A stretch of 64,000 nt of DNA from Terriglobus saanensis SP1PR4 (GCF_000179915.2 NC_014963.1:4464001-4528000); one strand, 5' to 3'. Numbered from the stretch's first letter, positions 42,743 to 51,822 are shown. Numbers and translations: made by a program. Notes: generated by a model from the sequence alone, not told the origin.

Positions 42743-42899
42743 GCTGTTTCTCCTTTGAGTGTTGACCGGAACGTGTCAGCCCGGTTCCTTGCCGCAACCA
42801 TATGATTGCCGACCGTTCGGTAAAGATGCACTATTTGGCGCAAATAAAATTCGGGTCTCCCAACCGAATGTTCGGCATATATTAGAAGAGAGGGTTTAC

Positions 42900-43463
42900 A
42901 TGGCACACCGCATCGTCAGTGACGAAGTCTTTCTTGCGACAGCATTGGATCTGTTCCGCACCTACGGCTTTGAAGGCGTAAGCCTGAAGCAACTTGCTGA
43001 TGCGACGGGACTGGAGAAGGCAAGCCTTTACTACCGCTATCCCGGTGGTAAGGACGCGATCGCGATGGCTGCTGCTGGTGAGGCCGTCAGGTGGCTTCAG
43101 GCCAACGTTTTCGACCCACTGGCTGGGGGCGGACCTCCACGCAAGCGCGTGTCTCTTGTCGCCGAAAAGCTTCGGGAGTTCTATGCCGGAGGGCTAAAAG
43201 CGTGCGTGATGGACGTTCTTTCGATTCGCGGAGGGTCGGAAGAGCTTCAACTTGGCCTTAAGACGGCAATGCAGGCATTGACGAGTGCTTTCGCGCACGT
43301 CGCAAAGGAAAGCGGATATGGTGCAGCCGCGGCGCGGTCTAAAGCGGAGGAAGCCGTCGTGCGCCTCGAAGGTTCCCTCATCCTCGCGAGGGTTTTGGGA
43401 GATACTGCGTGCTTCGAGCGCGTGCTCAAAGGGCTACCCGATTTGTTGACTGCGCCGTCATAG
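42900..43463 (+). CDS. TetR family transcriptional regulator
   Basis: A 187-residue TetR-type repressor. The N-terminal HTH spans LATALDLFRTYGFEGVSLKQ, then LADATGLEKASLYYRYPGGK. The remainder is the helical ligand/dimer domain. The ATG at 42900 matches the usual distance to the HTH; the frame is open 47 codons upstream without similarity. The divergent 157-bp region shared with the AhpD-like gene (42742) should hold its operator. Last gene before the ParB-containing accessory block. Confidence 0.92.
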   Translation: MAHRIVSDEVFLATALDLFRTYGFEGVSLKQLADATGLEKASLYYRYPGGKDAIAMAAAGEAVRWLQANVFDPLAGGGPPRKRVSLVAEKLREFYAGGLKACVMDVLSIRGGSEELQLGLKTAMQALTSAFAHVAKESGYGAAAARSKAEEAVVRLEGSLILARVLGDTACFERVLKGLPDLLTAPS

Positions 43464-43629
43464 TATCGGCGTTGGGTCGTCTTCTCAAATAGCATCGCCG
43501 AGTAGGCGCAGTAGCGGTAAATGACCGCGTTGCCTCCCTCATAGAGACATAGGGGAAGGTCCAGGAGGAGGAACTCGACTCCTGGCGCGCGCACGGCGAG
43601 CGAAGGCCGGTAGTGGGGGGATGAGGGGC

Positions 43630-43658
43630 CGGGGAGAAACCTGCACGGTTTCTCCCCG
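43630..43658. terminator. Hairpin between TetR gene and ParB operon
   Basis: A perfect 12-bp stem (CGGGGAGAAACC / GGTTTCTCCCCG) with loop TGCAC. Possible bidirectional terminator between convergent units; on the plus strand it is followed by CTCGATTTTCG. Confidence 0.65.
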
Positions 43659-43683
43659 CTCGATTTTCGCGAGGAATAAGGAC

Positions 43684-43708
43684 GAGGGGCGGCAGATTCG
43701 CCGCCCTC
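43684..43708. terminator. Second hairpin 3' of the ParB gene
   Basis: GAG(G)GGCGGC and GCCGCCCTC pair over 9 bp with one bulged G and a 6-nt loop, 14 bp past the ParB stop. Likely transcription end or RNA stabiliser for the leftward operon. Confidence 0.6.
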
Positions 43709-43721
43709 GTTGCATGGATAC

Positions 43722-45308
43722 TTAGGCTGCCTTCTTTGCCGCCTCTATTGCTGGCTGTGCTACCTTCTTCGCCTTCTCCTTCGCGGCGAACTCCTGCTTC
43801 ACCTTGGCAGAGATGGCATCCGTATCCACCTTGTATGCTGTGGCAGCTTCCTTGAGGATCACGCTCGGATTACCCCGCGAGGACGCCAGCAGGATACTCG
43901 ACTCGACCAGCAGGCGAGAGAGGGTGCCTTCATCCGCACGACGAACAAAGGCACTCAGCGTCTTGCCGAGTCCTCCATCATCGCGTTTCTGCCGGATGCC
44001 ATGCTGCCGCGCCAGCATCTCGACGCGGCTCTCGTCCATGACGCTCACCAGCTTCTCGATGATGAACAGCAGGTCACGCTTGAGCAATCGAACCGGAACG
44101 GCGGCGCTCACGGCGGCAAGGACACGGAGGCCGGTCGTGTTGGCGACGGCCTGTTCCTTGCGCTGCTTGTCCTGCTCGGCCTTCCACTTCTCCTCGTCTC
44201 GGCTGGTTGGCTGCTTCGCATGATGAACGGGGCAAGATGGATTAACGCATACCTTGTGGATGGTGCCAACGTCCGAGCCTTCCGTGATGATGGCCTCGGT
44301 GGTGAACTTGCAAACCTTGAATTCGGGGCGCTTGGCGTCGTCTTTCGACTTTGGCTTCTCGTCTCGAATGCTCGTGTACTTGTTGCGTGGCAAGACAGAG
44401 CTACCTTCCTTTTGTCCCCCATAGGCGGTGCTGATCTGCACCAACTCCGGCTTCGCCGCTACGGTCTGAGCGACGTGCGCCGAGACCTTGGCCTGATAGC
44501 AGTTGGGATCGGTGCACCGGTCACCCTGCCTTCCGAGGTCATCGCCGAACAGCAGCTTGTTATGTCCTGTCCGTTTGGGGCAGTCGGCACAACTGCCAGC
44601 GGCAGGGACAAGCTGCGCGTCCCGCTTGTTGAACGGCGCGTCTTTCAGAACCAACAGGATATTGCTGTCAATCCAGAATTGCAGGTTGCGGACGGGCAGC
44701 AGGATACGGGAAGGTTTCGAGGCTCCGCTGTATACCTCTTTGAAGCAGGACGAGAGCGCGGCATCCTGTTGGTCGGCGGGGAGCTTCGCCAACAGCAGCG
44801 CATGGCCTACACCGATTTCATCGGCATAGAACGCATCGACCGCTGACGGTACAAGGTCAGCCAATTTCAACCTAGAAGCCACGAACACGGGCGATTTGCC
44901 CACCTTAGCCGCGATCTGCTCGATGCTGTACTTGGGGTCTTCCAAGTCCAGCAACGCTCGGAATCCTTGGGCCTCTTCCATCGGGTGGATTTCAGACCTG
45001 ACAAGGTTCTCCACTAATTGAGCCTCTAACGCGGATGCATCGGAGAGATGAACGACGCGGACGGGCACGGTCGGGACTTCCGCCATCTGCGCGGCGCGGT
45101 AACGCCGTGCTCCAGCGATGATCTCGAAGCCGTTCTCGGTCAGTGGCCTTACCAGCAAGGGCGAGAGTACGCCCTGGGTGAGGATGGACGAAGCGAGTTC
45201 CTTCAAAGCCACTTCCTCGAAGGTGCGGCGTGGGTTGGTCTTGGACTCACTCAGTAGAGCGAGGGATACGTTACGGTACTCCGTGGCATTGACGATTTGG
45301 GTTTCCAT
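43722..45308 (-). CDS. ParB/RepB/Spo0J-like nuclease-domain protein
   Basis: A 528-residue protein. The N-terminal ParB domain (about 12-110) has LKELASSILTQGVLSPLLVR, FEIIAGARRYRAAQMAEV and QLVENLVRSEIHPMEEAQGF, then a KorB-like HTH (SIEQIAAKVGKSPVFVASRL). The middle holds Cys-rich patches (CADCPKRTG, CTDPNC, CVNPSCPVHH) suggesting zinc sites. The Lys/Ala-rich C-terminus is probably helical. Much longer than chromosomal ParB; proteins of this form occur on plasmids and integrative elements with ArdC and DUF6908 genes, as here. No parA is in view, so a regulatory role is possible. Confidence 0.9.
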   Translation of the reverse strand: METQIVNATEYRNVSLALLSESKTNPRRTFEEVALKELASSILTQGVLSPLLVRPLTENGFEIIAGARRYRAAQMAEVPTVPVRVVHLSDASALEAQLVENLVRSEIHPMEEAQGFRALLDLEDPKYSIEQIAAKVGKSPVFVASRLKLADLVPSAVDAFYADEIGVGHALLLAKLPADQQDAALSSCFKEVYSGASKPSRILLPVRNLQFWIDSNILLVLKDAPFNKRDAQLVPAAGSCADCPKRTGHNKLLFGDDLGRQGDRCTDPNCYQAKVSAHVAQTVAAKPELVQISTAYGGQKEGSSVLPRNKYTSIRDEKPKSKDDAKRPEFKVCKFTTEAIITEGSDVGTIHKVCVNPSCPVHHAKQPTSRDEEKWKAEQDKQRKEQAVANTTGLRVLAAVSAAVPVRLLKRDLLFIIEKLVSVMDESRVEMLARQHGIRQKRDDGGLGKTLSAFVRRADEGTLSRLLVESSILLASSRGNPSVILKEAATAYKVDTDAISAKVKQEFAAKEKAKKVAQPAIEAAKKAA

Positions 45309-45392
45309 GATTTGAAGTTCCTTTCGAGCGGTTGCCCTGCATGGGGTTGTGGAGCGTACACGCTGCCCTGTATCCGCTCCGTGGAGAACGGC

Positions 45393-45809
45393 TTAGGCGC
45401 GTGGGGTCTGTTGCCGTGCGAAGGCTTCGGCGAAGCCCTGCAAACGCAGGTTGTTGTCCCACAGCTTGGCGAATCGCTCGTGCTGGTCGTGTAATTGCGT
45501 GTGGTAGCAGTAGTGGCCATCCTTGATAAAGCGGCTCCACTGCTCCACGGCGACGTAATCGTTTCGCCAATAGAAGGCGTTTAGGTGCGCCCCTCCCGCA
45601 AGTCCAAGCTCGAAGCACATCTCCGGGTCACGCATGAGGTCGCCGTTCTGTTCGCCGTAGTGAAAGACAGAGAGAGCGGGAAGACCACACGGGCCTGACT
45701 CGTCGCTCGCCTCGATCACCAACGCCATATAGGGCAGGTTCTCGATTTTGAGGGAGAGGCCGTGGTGCCACCCTCCGGCCTGTTTGAGGATTGCGAGGAT
45801 GGTCTGCAT
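45393..45809 (-). CDS. DUF6908-type small protein
   Basis: A 138-residue protein with GGWHHGLSLKIENLPYMALVIE and HYGEQNGDLMRDPEMCFEL, features I recall from the DUF6908 family found between ArdC and ParB genes in mobile elements. Its start overlaps the stop of the ArdC gene by one base (TAATG), so the two are coupled. Function unknown; an anti-restriction or replication accessory role is only a guess. Confidence 0.75.
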   Translation of the reverse strand: MQTILAILKQAGGWHHGLSLKIENLPYMALVIEASDESGPCGLPALSVFHYGEQNGDLMRDPEMCFELGLAGGAHLNAFYWRNDYVAVEQWSRFIKDGHYCYHTQLHDQHERFAKLWDNNLRLQGFAEAFARQQTPRA

Positions 45810-46720
45810 TACGCCACCCGCGCCAGTTCTGCATCGGGCATCGTCTCTGCGGTTGCAGACGATTCCAAGGCTTCAAGGATGACGGCGGAGGCCTGCTGAA
45901 TGACTTCCAGCGACTCAATCAGCAACGAGGCGTTGCCATGATAGAGACTGATGTAGTCTGCACTCGCGGTGCCAGCCTCCAGCCCTACGGCTTTGCCAAC
46001 GACAAAGGCGATCGCCTCGGCCTCCGTCTCGCGCACCACCTTGGTGGTGGCGGTGCGCCGTTCGGCCTTGTGTAACATCTCGTGCGCCAGCTCATGGAGC
46101 AAGGTGGCGAAGGTTTCGGCCTTTGATTGTCCGGGAAGAATGGCAATGCGTCCGCCGTAGCTCATGCCCAGAGCGGGAGCGATCTTCTCAGTAAAGACAA
46201 GCTCGATGCCCTGACGCTCGATGAACGAAACGAGTCGGTCGTGGTTCTCGCCTACATCGCCGTACACCTCGCGCATGGCTGGAAGCTCGACGCCTTCGGT
46301 CTGCTCCACATCGAAGACATAGGCATTCCGAAACCCAACAAGGACGCGGGTATTCTGTTTGGTGATGTCCTTCTCAGCTTCTACGTCTTTCTTGCGCTTG
46401 ATGCCGATAATAGGAGCGAGGATGCGGATGCCTTTCTCGCCTTTCTTCACGCTGCGGCCAAGCTGATTCCACGCATACATGCCCGCTACTCTTGTGGCTG
46501 TCGGGCGTTGTCGCGCGATCTCTAGGACGTTGCCAAACGAGTACGAATGAAATCGGCTCATCGCATTGAGGTAGGCGGTGAGTGCATCGGAGTGTCCGGC
46601 CTCTAGCTGCTCGATGAGGCACTTGACGTTGGCGGCGATCATCTCTTTGGTGGTCTGCCGTGGCTGCGGCTGTTGGGGGTTTTCCCTGATGGGGGTGATG
46701 GTGCTGGTGGTGGCGTTCAT
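45809..46720 (-). CDS. ArdC-like ssDNA-binding / metallopeptidase protein
   Basis: A 303-residue protein of the ArdC anti-restriction type. The N-terminal ssDNA-binding domain (DUF1738) reads AMSRFHSYSFGNVLEIARQR, AWNQLGRSVKKGEKGIRILA. The C-terminal zinc metallopeptidase-like domain has LLHELAHEMLHK with HELAH at 209-213 and ETEAEAIAFVVGKAVGLEAG. ArdC helps incoming conjugative DNA evade host restriction. The ATG at 46720 follows GAGGAACC; 49 more codons are open upstream but unlike the family. First gene of the leftward ArdC-DUF6908-ParB operon. Confidence 0.9.
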   Translation of the reverse strand: MNATTSTITPIRENPQQPQPRQTTKEMIAANVKCLIEQLEAGHSDALTAYLNAMSRFHSYSFGNVLEIARQRPTATRVAGMYAWNQLGRSVKKGEKGIRILAPIIGIKRKKDVEAEKDITKQNTRVLVGFRNAYVFDVEQTEGVELPAMREVYGDVGENHDRLVSFIERQGIELVFTEKIAPALGMSYGGRIAILPGQSKAETFATLLHELAHEMLHKAERRTATTKVVRETEAEAIAFVVGKAVGLEAGTASADYISLYHGNASLLIESLEVIQQASAVILEALESSATAETMPDAELARVA

Positions 46721-47495
46721 GGGTGGTTCCTCCGTTTTTGAATGGCTGTGCTGTGTTTGCTCACAAACACGCCTTGGCCCTGGCCCACGCCAGCGGAGGC
46801 GGCAAGTGCAAGAGGTGGGTTCCCTCCCCGGAATGCAATGGAGGGCGAGCGCAGCGAAGGTCTGCACAAGCGCAGCGCGGAAGATGAGGGTGCCTCTTGC
46901 GCGCGCCAGAGGCGGAGCCTCTCAGGAAGGCTTGGTTTCCTTGTGCGTGCGCGTGAGCGCACAGGACTTGTCAGGGTCGCGTTGCGGCAGGAACAGGCCG
47001 CTGTGGTGGGAAGCGGAGAATGCGCAGCAGTCGCAGTGCGGGAGGCGACGCCTCCCGTTGAAGGCAGTCATTGCCATCAGCATCGGGTATGACCGATGAT
47101 GGACATGGGACGGGTACGCACCGTCCTGGGGCGTGGAAACCCCTGTCGAAACTACAGTGTGCCTTTTGCAGGTGCACCGAGAATCCCCTTGCCTTTGCGG
47201 TCGGGGAGCCTGTGACGTATGTCCAGGCCCCTAAAGCTAAAGGTCACTGGGACCGTGTTTCGACCGGTTTTCCAACTCCCCGATCATGGGTTATGGGGCT
47301 GTTTGCGGGGGCGCACCGCAGATGTTTTCCCTCTCTCCCCGGCGGAGGAGTTATGCTGATTTCTCGTACGATCCCCTGGGAACGGTATCTGCTGGTGTCC
47401 AAAAGACACGGATTTGCTTTGCCTTCAGGCAAGCGATGGAGGCATGGCTCTGTGTGCATGAAATTTCCATGTGCGAGAGTGAGAGGGTATCCGCG
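46721..47495. other. 775-bp intergenic region with a 19-bp palindrome
   Basis: Divergent promoter region between the ArdC operon and the gene at 47496. No convincing gene is seen. A near-perfect palindrome (CGGGAGGCG A CGCCTCCCG) lies at 47039-47057 and could be an operator or a partition/centromere-like site for the ParB protein. Open frames on both strands have no ribosome site or recognisable motif. Confidence 0.5.
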
Positions 47496-48575
47496 ATGAG
47501 CTCCATTCGCGAACTGAACTTCGCCCCCCAAGGGGAACGGCGTCTGCCGCTGCCGGATCGGTGCAGCCTTAATGTCTCCTGCTTTGAAGAACCAGAGGTG
47601 CAAGAGGCTCTGGCGATTGCCATCGAAGAAACGCTCTACGTCGTCGCATTTTCCGGGATAGAGTTGCAGGCGCTGGACGGCGTCACAGTCGCCAACGATT
47701 GCTGTGCTGCTGCGTGCGCACTCCAAGATCTTCCGCATGGCCAGGTTCCGCTGGAGATGAGTCCTCAGCCGGAGGTCATGGAGATGGCACGGACAGCCGC
47801 CGTCCGCCGCGACGGAGACCTGCGATTTCACATCGTGTTGCGTCGCGGCCTCGCGCTGTCGACGCTGTCGCCGGAGCCCGAGATGCAGCGGTTAGCCCTG
47901 GCGTGTATCGCTCATGAAGCCGCGCACGTGGAACACGAGAGCCATCTCTACCGGATGTTCCCCGACAGCTATGGAAAACCACTGGAGTGCGGGAACCGGT
48001 CGCGCCAGACCTTCTTGAAGGCAATGGATGTCTGGAGCGAGTATGCCGCGTGCCGGTCTTCGGCAACGTTCCGTCCGGAAGCGGTGGAGGAGTTCGAAGG
48101 CATTCTCTGCCGCGCGATCGAAGACAGTTTTGCAGCGGCGCTGGAACAAATCAAGGCGCACCGCGAGGGGCGCGGCGCAGGCGAGGTCTTCCGCGAGATC
48201 CAGCAAATCTTCGGAGACGTTTTCATATGTGCCGGCTACCTGCTCGGCCACATTCACGGAATGGAACGGAACCTGAAAGATCGTACGCCGCGCCTTGACG
48301 AAATCTTCCGGAAGAATCCGTTCGTGGAAGATCTCATGACCCGGGTCGAACGCATCGTGCGTGAACTTTGGCTGCGGGAATTCGCCTGGGACTCCATCGA
48401 AGTATTTGCGCCCATCTACGACCTGATCTGCGAGATGATGAGCCAGTCCGGCCTCGTCTTTGCCAAACACGAGGAGGAATGGAGGATCGTGATGTATGAA
48501 GAACCCAAGGCGGCCGAAGAAGCTAAAAAGGCTTTGGAAGGATGGACAAGGCCGTCTAGGTCACAAGAGAGCTAG
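47496..48575 (+). CDS. Unknown protein with HExxH-like metallopeptidase motif
   Basis: A 359-residue soluble protein. The only recognisable motif is CIAHEAAHVEHESH, with HEAAH at residues 140-144, followed by a long helical C-terminal half (for example FAAALEQIKAHREGRG and DLMTRVERIVRELWL). The zinc-peptidase helix is convincing by sequence, but no family is recalled. The ATG at 47496 follows GAGAGGG; the frame extends 70 codons upstream without family-like features. It sits between mobile-element genes and a defence-like pair, so it is accessory. Possible role: protease effector, sensor or regulator cleavage. Confidence 0.7.
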   Translation: MSSIRELNFAPQGERRLPLPDRCSLNVSCFEEPEVQEALAIAIEETLYVVAFSGIELQALDGVTVANDCCAAACALQDLPHGQVPLEMSPQPEVMEMARTAAVRRDGDLRFHIVLRRGLALSTLSPEPEMQRLALACIAHEAAHVEHESHLYRMFPDSYGKPLECGNRSRQTFLKAMDVWSEYAACRSSATFRPEAVEEFEGILCRAIEDSFAAALEQIKAHREGRGAGEVFREIQQIFGDVFICAGYLLGHIHGMERNLKDRTPRLDEIFRKNPFVEDLMTRVERIVRELWLREFAWDSIEVFAPIYDLICEMMSQSGLVFAKHEEEWRIVMYEEPKAAEEAKKALEGWTRPSRSQES

Positions 48576-49040
48576 GTATTAATAGCGACTCGCGCCAGTA
48601 TTGCCGTGAAACTTCTCCAACGGAAACCGAGCTGGAAACGTGCATCGGCCTGTTCTTACCTCTTGAGAACGCCCGGGAGAAAGGATGCCTAAATCACTCG
48701 CAACCTGATATCCGCGTCCGCTCGGTAACAAAAGGCATTCCCCCGCACGAATACGTATAGGCTCTTGTAGTTAGTCGGCGGCAAGCCATCCTTCTCCGGA
48801 GACGAGTGCGAGGAGTGGTTGGCGTCATCCGCAGCGTTGTGGCAGCTACAAGCATCTCTGGATTGTTACTGCGGACGTTCTCGCCTTTCAGGGTCTTAGC
48901 CTTTGCGATTTGGCGCGAGACGCTCGGTGCCGCATGAGAGTGAGTGGCGCCTGCGACGACTGTGACGCACTCCACACCAGCACCACCCTTGCCCGCTGAT
49001 CCGGGTATCGCGAAACCGGTGGTCCTCAGGACACTTCTGA
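48576..49040. other. 465-bp convergent intergenic region, nothing recognised
   Basis: Between the rightward unknown gene and the leftward HNH gene. Frames present are short, of skewed composition and without motifs. No clear hairpin terminator was found. Confidence 0.4.
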
Positions 49041-49865
49041 TCAGCTGAACACGTAATTGACGAAGTCCCCAGACTCCGCGAGATGTTGCAAGAGTGCGAC
49101 TTCCCAATGGTTCGGTGGGCATTGTGTTTTTCTGTCGATTGCCATTTGACGCAGCCTGCGCCGCAATTTGCGGGGACCAAGGTCTAAGCTTGCAGGGCTC
49201 TGGAACGTCTTCAGGAGTAGGGCCATGGTGGTCGAGGCTTGCTTCGTGTAGCGTCGCCCCAGATCAAGGGCTTGAAAGTGGCGTTCCAACACCGCGAAAC
49301 TCTCGAGTGTCCCAGGATTCGCTAACGAATAGGAGACCGTCAACTTGGGAAGATATGTGATATCTACCTGCAACAGTCCGTCTATGCCGCTCAGTTCGGA
49401 GAGCGCGTATATGAAAAGCCGGGAGCCTGTCTCGTGGTAACGGGCGAGTTTCTTCCCGTTGCAGGGCTTGCAAATGGGCACAAGATTTCTTGGAAAGAGA
49501 GTGAACTCGGGGAACATGCTCTTTGGTAAATAGTGGTCGTGCTCCCACTGTTCTCCGAAATTGCAATAGGGGCATGTACTGTTGCCCGTATCTTCGAAGT
49601 GATCATTCAGTGCGTCCCATAACGATCTGAATTTGCCGAGCCGGCTCGAGAAGATCGTAGCTAAGGTTTTGCGGACATCGGGGGACAAACCGATCGGCGT
49701 CAACGCGTGAAGGTCGTGCGGTATCGCGGCGGCGAAGTCATCGTACGCCGCTTCGATTTCCGCGAAAGATGCCTCAATCGGTGGTCTATGGATCGGCTTG
49801 ACGCTTCCCTTGATATCAGTCAGCGTCGGTAGATCGGTCAGCTCTACGGGGGCGACATGTCGCAT
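49041..49865 (-). CDS. ptuB: HNH endonuclease, PtuB-like partner of the ATPase
   Basis: A 274-residue protein with an HNH/treble-clef nuclease motif. CPYC (98-101) and CKPC (132-135) bind the structural zinc, and WEHDHYLPKSMFPEF between them has the His-Asp-His catalytic core; NLVPICKPCN completes it. Its start overlaps the stop of the AAA ATPase gene by one base (TAATG). An ATPase followed by a coupled HNH gene is the layout of the Septu anti-phage system, where PtuB is the nuclease effector. Assigned from motifs and order; it is not tested by search. Confidence 0.8.
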   Translation of the reverse strand: MRHVAPVELTDLPTLTDIKGSVKPIHRPPIEASFAEIEAAYDDFAAAIPHDLHALTPIGLSPDVRKTLATIFSSRLGKFRSLWDALNDHFEDTGNSTCPYCNFGEQWEHDHYLPKSMFPEFTLFPRNLVPICKPCNGKKLARYHETGSRLFIYALSELSGIDGLLQVDITYLPKLTVSYSLANPGTLESFAVLERHFQALDLGRRYTKQASTTMALLLKTFQSPASLDLGPRKLRRRLRQMAIDRKTQCPPNHWEVALLQHLAESGDFVNYVFS

Positions 49866-51358
49866 TATTCGTCAGCCTCGACCGTGAGAGATTCCAGATA
49901 GATTTGTGCTGGCAAAGGCAAACCCCGCTCGAACATCGCTTGGATCTGCCCTGCGGTCATGCCTCGGTCAACAAGTCGATCAAGCACCGAATGAAAATCC
50001 TGTTCTGGCTCAGCAAGGTCCAGGATATGGCGGGTTAGTTCCCCGAGGTCCTCACCGAACGTTTCAATATTCGGCAACCCGATTGAGGTGCGTGATCCGC
50101 GGCGTCTGAGTACCCGCACATATCTACGTGGCACTTGCTGCAGGAGAATGGGCGAATGCGTTGCGATCACCGCGAAGGACTGAAATTCGCGAAGTATCTC
50201 ATCTAGAATTGCGATCAAAGTGCTCAAGAGGCCGGGATGGAGGTGAGTCTCTGGTTCATCGAATAGCAGGATGCTTCGTTCTTCGATAAATCCGACCACG
50301 TCGGCGGCGACCGAGATGATGAATCGCTGTCCAGCACTCAGCAGCGCAAATATCTGATCGCGACTCGCCTTGTCAGCGGCAAAGGGCTCCGCGATCTTGG
50401 GACCCAACAGACGGTCGGCCAACCGCTGAAAGATATCAAGACGATCTTCCGAAATGATGGACTTCATGGCACCATCAAGCATCGTCTTCAACTCGCGGAC
50501 GTCAATGGCACCCTCCGCGTTCCTGAGACCGCAATATTTGTAATCAAACCGCATCTTCCGACCGCGAAAGGGCTTGGGCTTGGGAATTGGGAATTGATCA
50601 AAGGCGCTGTAGGAGATCGTGATGATCTTGCTGAATTCTGGGTCTCCTTCGGAGATCTTGGCCGTCCCCAGCAGTTCTTTTTCGTCATCATCCCATTTAT
50701 CTAGGCCATAAAGGCTCTGCGCGAGATGGGCGAGAAGCTGCGTCTTGCCGGTGCCGTTCCGCCCGATAAGAAGGTTGATCCGATTTGGCAATTCAACGTG
50801 GGGTGCGAAGTCTAAATGGATTTCGTGCGGCGCCGTTGAGTTGGGCAACGTCATTTCAAAATGAAAGGACGGGGGATCCAGCTCGTGAACTGGATACCCG
50901 ACGTAGTGCCCTCCACGTCTCAGACCGTCTCGTGCGCCGCTGTTTCTCAACAACGACTTCTCGAAGCCGGAGTGCGCTTCAAACTTTGCCTGTTGTTTGG
51001 GGCGCGACACGATGTCCCGAAGGGACTTCAGGTATTCCTTCCGTACCCCTACCGGCAAGTCATCGCGAAGATGGCGATAATAACGCACCGATTGCCCCAG
51101 CGAACAGAAGCGGGGGGCCAAGGTGGTGAATTCATCCTCGATTCTCGGCGTGTAAATTACATCTTCGTCCGATATCTCCAAAATTTTCACTTCGCCCAAT
51201 TCGATCTCATCGGCATCGGCATGGAGCTTTATGCTCGCTTTGAAGAGCGTGTAGTACCCATAGTCGTTCCAGTTGTCATCAAAGAGATAGACGGCTGGGT
51301 ACTTGACGTTACTAGGCTTGCGGCGCCGGGACGGACGATAGACGTAAAAGTGAAGCAA
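49865..51358 (-). CDS. ptuA: AAA (ABC-like/OLD-type) ATPase, PtuA-like
   Basis: A 497-residue ATPase. After a unique N-terminal domain of about 165 residues comes INLLIGRNGTGKTQLLAHL with the P-loop (199-206). Signature-like LLSAGQRFIISVAADVV, Walker B ILLFDEPETHLHP and switch His FAVIATHSPILLQQ follow. This is the AAA_21/AAA_15 group used by many defence ATPases. With the coupled HNH gene downstream it matches Septu PtuA: the ATPase is thought to hold the nuclease in check until infection. Retron-type partners are absent. Divergent from the ubiquitin-like operon at 51871. Confidence 0.82.
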   Translation of the reverse strand: MLHFYVYRPSRRRKPSNVKYPAVYLFDDNWNDYGYYTLFKASIKLHADADEIELGEVKILEISDEDVIYTPRIEDEFTTLAPRFCSLGQSVRYYRHLRDDLPVGVRKEYLKSLRDIVSRPKQQAKFEAHSGFEKSLLRNSGARDGLRRGGHYVGYPVHELDPPSFHFEMTLPNSTAPHEIHLDFAPHVELPNRINLLIGRNGTGKTQLLAHLAQSLYGLDKWDDDEKELLGTAKISEGDPEFSKIITISYSAFDQFPIPKPKPFRGRKMRFDYKYCGLRNAEGAIDVRELKTMLDGAMKSIISEDRLDIFQRLADRLLGPKIAEPFAADKASRDQIFALLSAGQRFIISVAADVVGFIEERSILLFDEPETHLHPGLLSTLIAILDEILREFQSFAVIATHSPILLQQVPRRYVRVLRRRGSRTSIGLPNIETFGEDLGELTRHILDLAEPEQDFHSVLDRLVDRGMTAGQIQAMFERGLPLPAQIYLESLTVEADE

Positions 51359-51776
51359 CTAGCGGGCCTCGTTTGAGTTGACCAAACATAGAACACCGAT
51401 CGGCCAGTGGTGTCAGCGTTTGGTTCTTGGATGACAACGTTTCTCAAGACGATAACATTCTCCAGATTTATCGCACTTCCGCGTTTCCTTAATCACTGCG
51501 CTCAAGCACTTCGTTCGCTTCATGAACGAGAACCTCATGGAGCTCAGGGTCGGCACGTGGATCCCGGTTGGAACTATGTGGGTGGTATGGAACGCGGCGA
51601 GCGCAATGTCGCATTAGAGAACAGCGCGAAACTATCCTGATCGAACTCTGGCTGACAAATTTCATACGCGTTCTGTCCGCAGGAATTTCCCTCAGGTATA
51701 CGCAAACCCAGCGATATCAGCCTCAGAGTCCAACCCATCGGGCTGTCCGCGGTTACTAGTTGATTACAACCGACCG

Positions 51777-51794
51777 TTTGCCGCTAACGGCAAA
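51777..51794. promoter_or_regulatory. Inverted repeat TTTGCCG-CTAA-CGGCAAA
   Basis: A perfect 7-bp dyad with a 4-bp centre, 77 bp upstream of the operon's first gene. Operator-like in size and position. Confidence 0.5.
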
Positions 51795-51805
51795 ACCATG
51801 TCGTT

Positions 51806-51822
51806 CCGTATGATGTATACGG
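51806..51822. promoter_or_regulatory. Inverted repeat CCGTAT-GATGT-ATACGG
   Basis: A perfect 6-bp dyad with a 5-bp centre, 49 bp before the first gene and 11 bp after the other dyad. The two together suggest a regulated promoter; the small HTH-like protein at 52662 is a candidate binder. Confidence 0.5.

Noticed and set aside
43710-44846. 378-codon plus-strand frame opposite ParB
   Set aside because: ParB is unambiguous on the minus strand; the plus frame is a shadow.
49041-51358. Retron or Gabija interpretation of the ATPase/HNH pair
   Set aside because: No reverse transcriptase or msr/msd-like RNA is adjacent, and the ATPase has no TOPRIM-like C-terminus; the UvrD protein nearby belongs to another operon on the opposite strand.
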